Shown: piece after piece, positions 9,631-19,960 of the stretch
How positions within the stretch are numbered: position 1 is the first letter of the stretch
Layout of the letters: the number at the start of each line of letters is the position of its first letter
Assembly (NCBI RefSeq): GCF_018691265.1
Contig: NW_024881278.1
Location: 8,804,001 to 8,868,000, forward strand
Reading direction: 5' to 3'
Length of the DNA stretch: 64,000 bases
Source of the DNA: Tyto alba
Lineage: Eukaryota > Chordata > Aves > Strigiformes > Tytonidae
Notes under the pieces: model-generated
Database searches by the model: none
What the model was told of the DNA's origin: nothing
The model's input: the letters and a program-made list of their open reading frames with translations, nothing else
Position numbers and translations under genes: made by a program

Positions 9631-10600
9631 GTGGCTATTATTGAAAATTTTAGCTTTATCGTCATATTGAGACCTTGCTAAAAACGAACGCAGTTTAATC
9701 TTTAAAGCCCTATTAAAAATGGCACTTAGCTAAGAGCTAGACATGAAACTGGAGCTATATCTTAACGTTAATATACATCCTCTATCTTTGACAAGTAAAT
9801 TACATTACTAAATGCCTGTTTGAGTCTAGCTACTAAACTGCTATTTCAATATTATCCTAAAATTTGTTAATAGCAGCTCTTTCAAATAAATTATTAAGTG
9901 ATAATGAAAAAAAGTCCCGCTTTGAATTTATATATATTTCAGCAGAGAAGAATGTTTTATTTAAAATAGTTACAGTGCGCCTTTTGATTTAGAGTTTAAA
10001 GTAAATAATATTTGTACATCTAAAACATACTCAAGACAAATGAAAAGCCTCTAGATGCTTTTGTATGAGATGCTGAAGAGCTCTACAAACTTAAAAGCAC
10101 AACCTCAATTAAGCCCATCTTCATCTGGAAAAAAAATTAGCAACTGAAAGCTGAATATATTAGATAATGCACACTTGCAGAAGAGCATTCTCTTAGCAAA
10201 AAATTCTTGATAACCAACCTAAAGCTGGCCTTAGAGTTGCTCAATGCTAATTTTGTTTGAAACTGTTTAACTAACTATGAATAGATATCCATATTCAACA
10301 AAGACATAATTAATGGCAACCTTTTCTTCTGCTTAGAAGACATCATAACAAGCAGAAAAGTACAAAAAGATTTTTATAGTAACTAATTTAAGGACAAAGG
10401 GTTGACCTCTAGCATTTCATTAAATAAACTGAGCGAATAAAAGAAGAGTGACAGTATTCATCCTTGTTCAATTCAAGCAGCCAATTTCAAAATGCAAATC
10501 ATAATCTGCAGATGTTGGAGCCTGATATATTTTTTTAAAATATCATTTGTTCAATTTAAGAACATCAGACATTTGAATTTTAAATAAAAATCAAACCCAA
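9631..10600. promoter_or_regulatory. Long AT-rich candidate conserved non-coding block
   Basis: About 970 bp of consistently AT-rich, complex (not simple-repeat) sequence without a single open frame of 60 codons, sandwiched between GC-rich blocks. It contains an octamer ATGCAAAT (POU factors) at 10492-10499, a CAATTAAG word near 10106, and many TAAT/ATTA and ATAAAT words. Length, absence of repeats and sharp edges suggest a cluster of conserved enhancers. It is the largest such block in the window. Confidence 0.5.
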
Positions 10601-12400
10601 TTCCCAGCCTCAGTTTTAGGCGTGGCATGACCGTGCGCGTGGTGCGGCAGGGGTCTGCGGGTGAGCTGGGGCTCCTCTCCCTCCCCAGCCGTTTGAACCG
10701 CGCTGGGTGAACCATTCATTTTATATATTACTTCCAAAACCTTTTAATGGAGGAGTTCTATTAAGCCGAGCGTTATTTCTGATTAGCATGGCCGGTAAGA
10801 GCTGCTGCACTTACAGCCCAGGCACGGAGGATGGAGAAGAGCCACGAGCTGAGCCCACTGAGCTCCTCCACCCTTCCCCGCCGCAGGCACCCGCCCCCCC
10901 AGCCCAGGTAGCACCCACCAGCCTGCGACGCAGAGCGAGACGGATGCAGCCCCCCACGGATGCTCTGCCTGCGGAGAAGAGCATCCCTGTTCTGAGCCCC
11001 AAGGGCAACAGGAGCCCAGAGCCTCGAGCCCCGGCCTGGGGAGGTGCTGCACCCTGACCAGCGCACGGGTGGGCAAAAAAACAACAGGAGGTGAATATAC
11101 TCTGAACTCAGCAACACAACCCCAAATCTCAGCAGCCTGGCTTTTCTCCTGAGTGCTGGGGGGGAGGCGGCGTGCTGGGAAGGAAGAAGATTTTGGTTGG
11201 ACTGTGGGTGATCTGCAATCTTTTACCTTGAGAGGAAATAAGTCTCCATCTGGGTCAATGCTTGGCACACGCGTGCCTTCTACATGGATTTCGGGGAAGT
11301 CAAACATGTGCCAAAGCGTGCCGCTCAGATGGGAGCACCAAGGGGAGGCAGCTCCAGTTTCGTATGCGTCACGCACCTCACCGGCTATGGAACCACAGTT
11401 TAAGGTCTCTCGCATCTATTGAGGGTTTACTTCTTCATTTCCATGCTCTAATAAGACTATTTTAGCATTTCTTGCCTTACCAAACTGAAGAGATGCTAAG
11501 AGATGCTTTCAATACGTCTAGGGAGACCAGAAGACACCTTGCTGCATGTGACACAATGGAAACGTGTTTCTCCCTCTCCCATTTCTACATCAAACGCAAC
11601 AGCTGTTTACAAGTTTGTGGAGGATAACCCACAGGGCATGGCATCACATGAGCCTGCAAAAACATAGAATTTCTCTTAGGAAATTGCTTTGGGGGAGGCA
11701 AGAGATTTTGTTTGTTTATTTAAATACATAGACCCGGCATATGAGTTTCTGGCTTCACTGAACGTAGCCATAGGCTACAGTGGACCAACACTGAAGTCTC
11801 CCCACTGAGTAATTTCCTTCCTTCTTTAATAAAGGGAAAATATCCCAGACACCCGTCACACGGACCTTAGTTACTGCTAAGTTACAACAAAGAACAACAT
11901 CTGTAAAAGCATGTATATTAATTAAATTGCTGTTGATTAGAACGCATCGGTGATTCAGGGTGCATTGAGAAGAACTGAAATAAAGGGCCAGGAGCATCCC
12001 TCGGGAGAAGCGAGCAGCATCACACCGCGGCTGGCAGTCGGTGCTGTTTCACCCCAAGCAGAGCAGAGTCATTTCTAACCGGGAAGGGGCCGTTTTCTTA
12101 GAAGACCCTTCCAAAAGCACGTTCGGGAGCGGCTGGCCCGCCCCGGCCCCGGGCACCGGGAGCGAGGAAGGGCCGGGGTCTTGCCAAGTGCCTGCAGCCC
12201 TCCTACACAAACAGACCCTGCAGCTGTCGTGGGGTGAAATAAATGACTTCCGGAGGTTACGGAGAATAAATGAATTCATTCATGCAAAAGTGAAGGGGAC
12301 ATTGTTTTCCTCCTCGAAGAAAAAAAAAAAAAAATCCCCAACAACCTATATATTAAGGTATCAATGAACAACAAATTCATTCTGTTATGACACAGGAAAT
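10601..12400. other. Mixed non-coding stretch
   Basis: A GC-rich part (10610-11060) carries a 116-codon plus frame and 114- and 210-codon minus frames over the same bases, so none is convincing. The rest is ordinary DNA, with a GC-rich, CpG-containing patch near 12005-12180 and a perfect 12-bp palindrome AATGAATTCATT at 12269-12280. Confidence 0.5.
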
Positions 12401-12720
12401 CTAAAACAGAATAGGCTGCAAAACAAACTTGATTTATCTTTGCCACACATGCAAAAGAAAAAATTTCTCTTGTTAGCTGTTCTGATTAGAGCGTTCTTTG
12501 ACTGGCGGTTTTGGCTCACATGCCTCTTGACTAGCACTTAGAATTCAAGCCACACATGGAGAATTTTTTGCCAGTGCTTTAGCAGTTAATGCTAACTTCT
12601 TAGATTAAGATTATTTCCTTAGGTTTATCCTCTTCAGTGAAAATGTGTGTACAATACACCTTTAGAGCATATTTTAAATCAGGCTGCAGATGCATATAAT
12701 CTCTGTCTTCCTGCATTACA
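12401..12720. promoter_or_regulatory. Candidate conserved non-coding element
   Basis: Repeat-free, AT-leaning segment with CTGATTAGAG, TTAATGCTAA and GATTAAGATT homeodomain-like words between 12480 and 12620 and no open frame in most of its length. Texture-based call. Confidence 0.3.
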
Positions 12721-13860
12721 AGCAGGAGACATGGAGGTTTGCTTTTTTTTTATTTTTAAGAGGGAGAGGAATGACTCGTTCAAAGAAAAACCAGGCCTTC
12801 CGTTTTCACTTTGTCAACCTTTGTTTTTATATTAAGAAAAAGAAAAGGCAAAACTGAAACTGGAAACATAGGCTCAAACCAGACCCTACTACTCAAAATA
12901 AAGCCAAGGGCGAGCCAGAGGCCAAGGCACTTCCACCAGCCCCCTGCCCTTCCCTCCCATGGGCCAGGGGGACTGGAAGCCTCCGGCATCCCTCAGCTCC
13001 ATCCCTTCCCCATCCCACGCCAACAACCCCAAGCCTGCCCGGGGGATCCCCATCAGCTCTGTAACACATCGGGGCACACATTTAGCCCGAGGGGACATGG
13101 TATCCCAGGAAGGACAGAGGTGCAGTAGGTGCTTCTGGCCCAGCAACTTTTGATTCCACGTCCCGGTAACAAACGGCACCCGTTGGGTCGTGTCGCAGCA
13201 GCACAAGGGGCACAGGAGGGGACAAGCCACGGGAACCAGGTGAGACCTTCGCCCCGGCGCTTGCTGTCACAAAGCCCTGTTGCCTTACGCTCCTGATAGC
13301 GGCAGGGTTAGATTCCAGCACGGCAGCTTTCCATCCCACCCCGCTGCCTTGCAGGCCTGTTCCCTCCTGCCCTTCCACGTGCCCCCGCAGCACTGCGATG
13401 GACCTGCTTTTTACCTGCTTTTCTGAACCCCTCTGATTTTTCTTCTCAACACTACAAACCCAAAGCGTGGCCAAGAAGCGGATCCCACATTGCACTTATT
13501 TCTAAAACATTTATGCTTAGTTATTTTCCCCGAGTAATATTTAAAAAAAAAATCTCTTAAAAATGAGTGTAACAGGTTGATCCTGCTATAGAAGTGGAAT
13601 TTGTACGCAGCTGCAAGAAGCACTCTGCTTGCAGGGGAATAATCCAAAAGGTTTTAATTAGGGAAAGCAACAATAAATGAAAGAACACGAGCTTGGATGA
13701 GAACACTTGAAAGTAAAAATAGCTGGGAAAGATGAGACACGTCTGTGCTCGGAGGGGAGAGCTCCCCTCCAGAAGGGCAGACATGAGCGTTTTCTGCCCT
13801 GCCCAGCAACCCCAAAAGAGGGCACAAAGCATTCCCCGGTGCGCCGGCCAGCCTTCACAT
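12721..13860. other. Mixed non-coding stretch
   Basis: GC-rich DNA at about 12900-13480 carries overlapping frames on both strands (62-137 codons) that match nothing I recognise. The remainder is AT-leaning and featureless apart from an A run near 13541-13551. Confidence 0.5.
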
Positions 13861-14170
13861 ATCAAAGGGGCTCTTTAGGAGAAGGAGCCCAGGCGATGCC
13901 CGGCGCATTAATGCGGAGCACATCCCCGCACCCGCGTGCAGCCGAGCCCGGAGCCCACCCCTTCCGTCAGCTGGTGACTTCCGAAGCATCCCGGACAGCT
14001 GCGCGTCTGTCTGCGGCGCCCCAAGACGCCTCGTCCTGCCCGGATTTCTTGGGACTGCCGGCTCCAAAGGGGGTCCCCGACAAAGGCAGGATGCGACCCC
14101 GGCGCTGCGCCAGGATGCGGCCGAGCTCGGGGGGCCGGGGCCAGGCAGCGCAGTCCTCCCCGGCCGCTTC
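13861..14170. promoter_or_regulatory. Orphan CpG island
   Basis: By direct count about 32 CpGs in 310 bp at roughly 64% GC, so CpG is not depleted. A 181-codon plus frame (13707-14252) and a 126-codon minus frame (13855-14235) overlap here, a pattern expected from GC-rich DNA rather than from a gene. An AT-rich, homeodomain-motif-bearing segment follows directly at 14170-14530, giving an island-plus-enhancer arrangement. Confidence 0.55.
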
Positions 14171-14530
14171 TTTAAACCCATGTCACGCTCCCACGACAAC
14201 TGCTTCTCTGTGCTTGTTTGAACTGTCCCTCCCAATTAGCGGTAATAAGTGACTCTGTAAAGATGAGCAAACACAGCGCATTCATTAGCCCCCGGCCCCC
14301 TCCCTCCCTCCCGGCCTGGCAGCCCCAGGAGATCCCCAGGGCACCGCTCGGCCGGCGCCCGGAGGATGCTGAGCACATCTCGCCTGGCCTCAACGAGCGC
14401 CGGCAAAAGGCAAATTAATGACAAGTCGTTCGAAGAGTTTGCCTGAAGTTATTTTATTCTGCCCATCTACCCAACAATTGATTACTCTCGGCCTGAAAAT
14501 ATGTCCAAATCAATACGCTAAAGCTAAGAG
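14171..14530. promoter_or_regulatory. Candidate conserved element flanking a CpG island
   Basis: Segment with AATTAGCGG (about 14234), CAAATTAATGACAAG (about 14411) and CAATTGATTACTC (about 14475) homeodomain-like words, interrupted by a short second CpG-rich patch near 14340-14405. No credible gene. Confidence 0.35.
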
Positions 14531-16676
14531 CAAAAAAGACATGCTCTAGCCCCATTTATTTAACCCACTTTTTTGAGGAATGGCACATAATTTACCAGGT
14601 AGGAATTGCTAAGCCTTTCCAGAACAAGGACTAATGACAAGCTGTGGGAAACCTGTGTCTCCATCCATCTCCCGGCCAAGCCGCGGGTCCCTGCGCCCGC
14701 TGATGACGACCTCAGTGGCAGCAAAGATCCCCATGGTGCCAGGACGTGCCCTCCGGCCATCTCGCCGTCTTTACTGGGCAGATGGGTAAGGAGGCAAAGC
14801 AGATCGCTCAGGGTGCCAACCAAGGAAACAATTTCAAACTTCCCCTTTAGATAAATATTACTGAAAGAAGAATAACAAACCCACCAGAAAGGATGACTGG
14901 CTGCCCAGATGGTATACCCCAGTTTACTCATATTTGTGCATCTCGGACCATTTTCTACAGATAACTTGGCCTCCGTACAGATACTCACTCCAGACTGTTG
15001 AAGCACAAAATAAATATCCAAAATTCACCTAGAAACAGCCTCACATGCTGTTTTACGGCAGCAAACATTTGGGAAAAGAGCAACCTGCATGCACAGGTAG
15101 GGGCAAGCATCCCACTCCCACTTGAGATAACTCCCATCAGGCATCCAAAAACTGAGGTACGTTTTCAGAATAGCAGGAGTGCACACCAGCATTAAAATGG
15201 TATGAAATGAATGCCCAGGAGAGACATCGGGCTCTGCGACAGGGCCAGCTGTGAAGGCAGCCACCTTCTTGCAACTAGGACAAGGATGAATTTGTGGAGG
15301 GAACAGGCAGCATGCAGGCAGGGTTGTTGGCTTTCCCTGCAGACCTGGCTCTTATATGGTAAGCTAAAACAAATTTGAAGTAAGCGCTAGTGAGGGGGTG
15401 AGCTAAAAAGAAGGCTGAATGTATACAACAGGAACCCTGAAATTACTTAAGCAACATTTGTGGCTGGACTCATCATTAGCAAGAAAATACATGCACTCCC
15501 CAGAGTGCCTGCAACCAGCTCCCATAAATAAATAGCACGAAGGACACGTGGCAGGACAACGATGTGACAACCTTGTCACGGGGCTGGGACCCAGGTCTGG
15601 AGCAATTTCAGCACCACGTGTTGCTTTCCGTAGAAAATGCTCAAAACCCACCCTGCAGATGACACCCAACCCGCTCAGGGACAGGCGGAGCAGCATCCAC
15701 AACGCACCCCACTTGCGAATCCTCTGCACACTCCACAGGGTGCTGGATTTTCCAGGGCATTAAACTCTTTTCCCCCCCACCTTAAAAAGCTTCACGGCAG
15801 CTGTCATCCTCCTTGAGGGGGGTGGTTGGATGGGCTTCTCACCGGAGACCATCAGTGTCACTCCGGAGCCATCGGTGAGTGCAGGATGAGGCGGCGCTGC
15901 CGGCCCCAGCACCCCCCCATGCCCCAGAGGGCACAGCAGCGACTGGGGAGCACTGCCAGCCTGAAATGGATCGGTTGGTCTGGCTCTAACGTGGTGGTAC
16001 GGCAGCACACCTCTACGTACTCACACCTTTATGGACGTACAGCGTGGCTTCCCATGCACTGCCATAGGAAGGTTCAAGGAAAGGACAATTCAGGCTGCTT
16101 TAAAACAAGTGACCTCAAGCCTTCCTACTCACTGCAATCCCTTAAAGCGAACATCTTTATGTCAAACAAGGAATTAAAGCAGCAGAGCATTGCCAAAATC
16201 AAAATCCAGGATTTGCTGGCTTCTCCTGCCAGCTCATAACGGGACAAACCCGCTCCCGGCCGTGCCCGTGCCGCCAGGCTGTCCCTGCTCGGCTGGCACC
16301 ACTCTCGCCGGGGACAGCCGTCACTGCGACGGCAGCATCCCGCTGGCATCGAGGGCTGGGGGTGCCAGGGCCCTGCAGTGCGCACCCAGCTACGGCTCCC
16401 CTCAGCCTCTGGGCAGGAGCAGCAGGGAAGGAAATTCCCCTTTTGGTCAGAAAACCCCGGACGAGGACCCCTGGCTGCTCAAGGGCATGACGGTGGCCAG
16501 CCCACGGCAAGCCCGGGCTGGGAGAGAATTACTGCTGGCCCCATTTCACAGATGAGAGAGTCTGACCTGGGGAGATGCCAGGGCAGGAGAGGGAGCCCAA
16601 GGAAAGAGCAAAACAAAACGGGGCGTGAAGCAAGACTTGTTGAACTCCAGCCCAGCTCCTCTGAGGCGGAGGAGGG

Positions 16677-16714
<38 letters not shown>

Positions 16715-17420
16715 CAACACTTTGTATTCCAGAAGTGCTCTGCATTTCTGGCACCGCAGGGAGGCCAGGGCCACCTCAGCCAGGGATCACGTACGAGGGC
16801 TCGGCGGAGCCGGAAAAAGGGCTCCTCGCAGGGTGGCTGCAGCCCAGCTGATGCCCTGCCTTCAGTTGCAGTTGGCTTCACTTAGAGGGGATTTTTCGAG
16901 ATTAAAAATGCTGGTTCTCTCCCATTGAGAAAGGGAACATTCATGAAAAGGGGTCATTCACGATAAATTTGTGAGCGCTGGGTGAAAAAGAAAAAAAACT
17001 CAGCCCAGAAAACAACATGGCCTTTATTTTTCGGCACTGGCTGCTGAAGCCCCCAGGAGCTCCTGGCAGGCATCGCAGGTCCTGCAGCAGCCTGAGCAAG
17101 GGCTCGGCGTGGCCCAGCCCGCAGCCAGCCACCTCCACACAGCGCCCCAGGCACCGGGCAAGGAGGCCAGAGCCATCCAGTGAAAAATGGGGGGGGCCAG
17201 GGTACCCATTTCTTCACTCATCTCCCTTACATATTAACAGGCACAAATCCCCATATGTGGCAGCAATGTAAACTAGTTTTATTACTCAATAAAATATTTG
17301 AAACAAAATAAATGGTTTTGTCAAACACTATATCTCCTCAAATAATAATGCACCAGTTTAAAAAGAAAAACAACCGACATTCATATTCTATTGCAAAGTT
17401 TTATTTCCCCTCCCAGAGGA
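14531..17420. other. Ordinary non-coding stretch
   Basis: Almost 2.9 kb without a supported gene. Frames up to 157 codons overlap on both strands, especially in GC-rich 16240-16900. A left half-site of the REST/NRSF motif (TTCAGCACCACG) at about 15607-15618 overlaps a CACGTG E-box, but the right half-site is missing. A 37-base A run lies at 16677-16713. Confidence 0.5.
16677..16713. repeat. Poly-A run (37 bases)
   Basis: Longest homopolymer in the window. It follows a purine-rich stretch, and several apparent open frames run through it as poly-Lys or poly-Phe, which marks them as spurious. No retroelement body is recognisable, and its length may vary between individuals. Confidence 0.9.
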
Positions 17421-17930
17421 GAGGGAAACAGGCATTTCAATTTTGAATTCAGATACTGTATAGGAATACAGTAACTATAGTTCTCAGAGGGTTTGGTGCA
17501 AATGCCAGCAAAACAAACCCCAAATCAAATTTATTAGCTGGTAGAGATCTCTAACAATTTTACACAGTGACTGATAAAGCCGTCTGGGAATTCCTTTCAA
17601 CATTAAGTGATTTAAAGCCCCTACAGAAACTTCATTGTCTGTTACAATATATAAAGAGTTTCTCAGTACCAAGTAATGCTAGAACAGCAGCAATTGGGTT
17701 GTTTGTTATTGCCAATGTATGTTTTCTTTAATCGGGAAATCTTACTAGGAATCCTAATATCCAGAGTCCTGCGGAGGACTATAAAGGGAGGAAGTGAAAA
17801 TTAATTAAGGACGACAGTCTGTGTTTTAAAGGAACTATCTGTATTTTGATTGCAAGGTTGAGATGCTCACTTCTGCTGTAAGTGTGCTTGCAGAAAATGA
17901 TACATATCTTATTCCCCCATTAGGATCAGC
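17421..17930. promoter_or_regulatory. Candidate conserved non-coding element
   Basis: Repeat-free segment with a perfect TTAATTAA palindrome at 17801-17808 (paired homeodomain core), a CCAAT-type word in GCCAATG at about 17711, and several TTTGTTATTG/GTTTGTT words resembling SOX or FOX sites near 17700. The single 62-codon minus frame inside is not credible. Confidence 0.45.
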
Positions 17931-18289
17931 CATTAAACACCCACAATCTGTTCAGCACAGGGCACATATGCACCAAAGAGGACTCCCAGCCCCGCAGACC
18001 CTGTGATTTTTGGACACAGCCAACTCCCACCAAAATAAACGGGTGCCAGAATGAGGCCGGTGGCGTGCTGCTACGGTACCAACCCGCTTTATTGGGGAAA
18101 GCAACCATGAATGCAGCCTGGGTCTCGCTGCAGCAAGAGAAATGCCCCCCCCTGAGGATTCATGAGGGCAAGAAGGTGGAGGCACAGACAATGCCTCCAG
18201 CACCCCACACTCGGGTGGGGAGCAGCCACGTCCACACTGCTCTGCCCAGCTCCTTCATAACCAGTTTTAAAAGCAAAACCAGAAACGCA
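17931..18289. other. Non-coding spacer
   Basis: Slightly GC-rich spacer between two candidate elements. It has short frames on both strands and no recognisable feature. Confidence 0.5.
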
Positions 18290-18860
18290 TAACTAATTGC
18301 CAGATTTTTAGCACGCACATTCATAACACTGTCATTTGCATTTTACTTGTTAAAATATCAGGGGGTGTTGTGTTATTTAATCAATCATCACAGCTTACAA
18401 AGTCCTAAGTAAGAGAATATTTTTTGATTGTCTCTGCTCATATCTAAACATTTCACAAACCCGACAGACAGTTCTTCATTTCAATTAGGAGAATGCTGAT
18501 CGTTAGCTAACTAATAAGGACCAATTTTCTGTCACAACTATTTCCTAATTAAATTCAAAACAGAGATTTCTAACCCAGATGGTCAGTGATGCTACAGATT
18601 TGTTTAAATTTGGTATCACAGTAACAAACTACTAATTAGGGTTTGTAAATACACCAATTCCCTTATGACTTAGTTGTTAGTAATGCATACAACCAGTTTA
18701 TTAAAGCACTAATTGTGTCTGGCTTTACTTGGGCCTAACACATAATCCACTTATCACATACTGGTACCAACTCATTTTGAAGGGATTATGAATGAAATCA
18801 TAAATGAGGTCTCGCATCCAGTTCCCCAGTATTGTTAATAAAGGTTTGGTGTCATATTTA
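18290..18860. promoter_or_regulatory. Strong candidate conserved non-coding element
   Basis: About 570 bp, AT-rich and repeat-free. It has an octamer in reverse orientation (ATTTGCAT) at 18334-18341, TAATTA cores at 18546-18551 and 18633-18638, and further ATTA-type words at 18380-18395, 18508-18525 and 18700-18715. Most of its length has no open frame. One of the densest homeodomain-site stretches in the window. Confidence 0.5.
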
Positions 18861-19429
18861 GATGATTTTTCCGCATCTGATGAAGAACGGCCCGGCAGTG
18901 ATGCTGGTCCCCCATTCTCCAAAGGGCATTTAATGAAAAAAGTTCTGGATAACACTCCAGTCCCTAGAAACTGGGGTTTCTGCCCCAGTTCTGCTAGTCA
19001 GCAAATCATCACGTCAGGCAGGCTCCTCAAAAGAAGCTCCACTGTCTCCCAGAGAAAGCATTAAATCAACAACTAATCTCTGTTTATTTCCTACTAAAGT
19101 CAAGCTTAGCACCTGCACAGGTCTGGATCTTGCACCAGTGGCTCGGGAGACCCCCAGCCCTTTGCCTGAAGACCAGAGACCTTCACGAGCACAAGCCTCG
19201 ATCCCCCTCTCGCAGAGGGAGGGCAGAGATTTCCTGGTGCCACCAAGCCCCACGTGTCTCCGGAGCTGGGCCTCCTCTCGCACCCTTGTAGAAGGGCAGC
19301 CCCCCAACCTCCAAAAAGGCACCTCGAGTTGGAAACATTTGTTATGAAGAACACAAATCAGCAACACATCGCTGCCGGATCACGCAAGCTGAAGGCCCCT
19401 CGGCTGCCTTGGCTTTATCGAGTGTGTGT
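18861..19429. other. Non-coding spacer
   Basis: Mixed composition. A 117-codon minus frame (19014-19367) overlaps plus-strand frames of 60-86 codons, and none has a recognisable domain. Confidence 0.5.
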
Positions 19430-19960
19430 AAAGTAGGAAATAAATGATAGATAACTGTGAATTGCAAGGTTATGTAAACATGGAGGGGGTTTTAGAAGAA
19501 TCCTATTAAACCATAAAAGAAAAGCATGGATGGTTTATCACATCACTAAGACCCAAGAATGCATTAATAAATAGAATAATAGATAATGAACCATGGAGTA
19601 CAAGGCTAAACTATCAGCTATTGTGAGGATCCTGTGACAGTATAAACAATGAAGAGGAAGAAAAAGCTTTGTTGGTCTGTCACCAGAACCTTGTAGTGTA
19701 TCTTTTATAGCCTATTTTTAATGAATTCACAGCACCTATCAGTTATTCTCTGCCCAAATCCCTCATTTTCCTCCCTCTTGAATGTAAATTCCCATGCTCT
19801 GCTCTTCCTTCACCATGACTTCCTATGTTAAACTTTGGGTTTCTGAGGGTTTCAATAGCCTTTCAGCCACAGCAAAAACAGATTTCTGCTTCTGCCTTCA
19901 TATTTCCAAAGGGTAACTAGGATGTTAACAAAAGTGTTTTTTAATGCAAAGTAGGAGTAC
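19430..19960. promoter_or_regulatory. Candidate conserved non-coding element
   Basis: AT-rich, repeat-free and without open frames. It contains a run of ATTAATAAAT/AATAATAGATAATG words around 19562-19590, an AACAATG SOX-type word near 19645, and TGATAGATAACTG near 19446. Confidence 0.4.

Noticed and set aside
10783..11415. 210-codon minus-strand open frame
   Set aside because: It overlaps four other frames on both strands in GC-rich DNA and has no recognisable domain.
13707..14252. 181-codon plus-strand open frame
   Set aside because: It overlaps a 126-codon antisense frame in a CpG island and matches no family.
15606..15620. REST/NRSF-like site TTCAGCACCACG
   Set aside because: Only the left half-site is present. 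The right half is absent at every usual spacing.
16378..16885. Frames of 86-157 codons running through the 37-base A run
   Set aside because: They contain poly-Lys or poly-Phe from the homopolymer and overlap in both directions.
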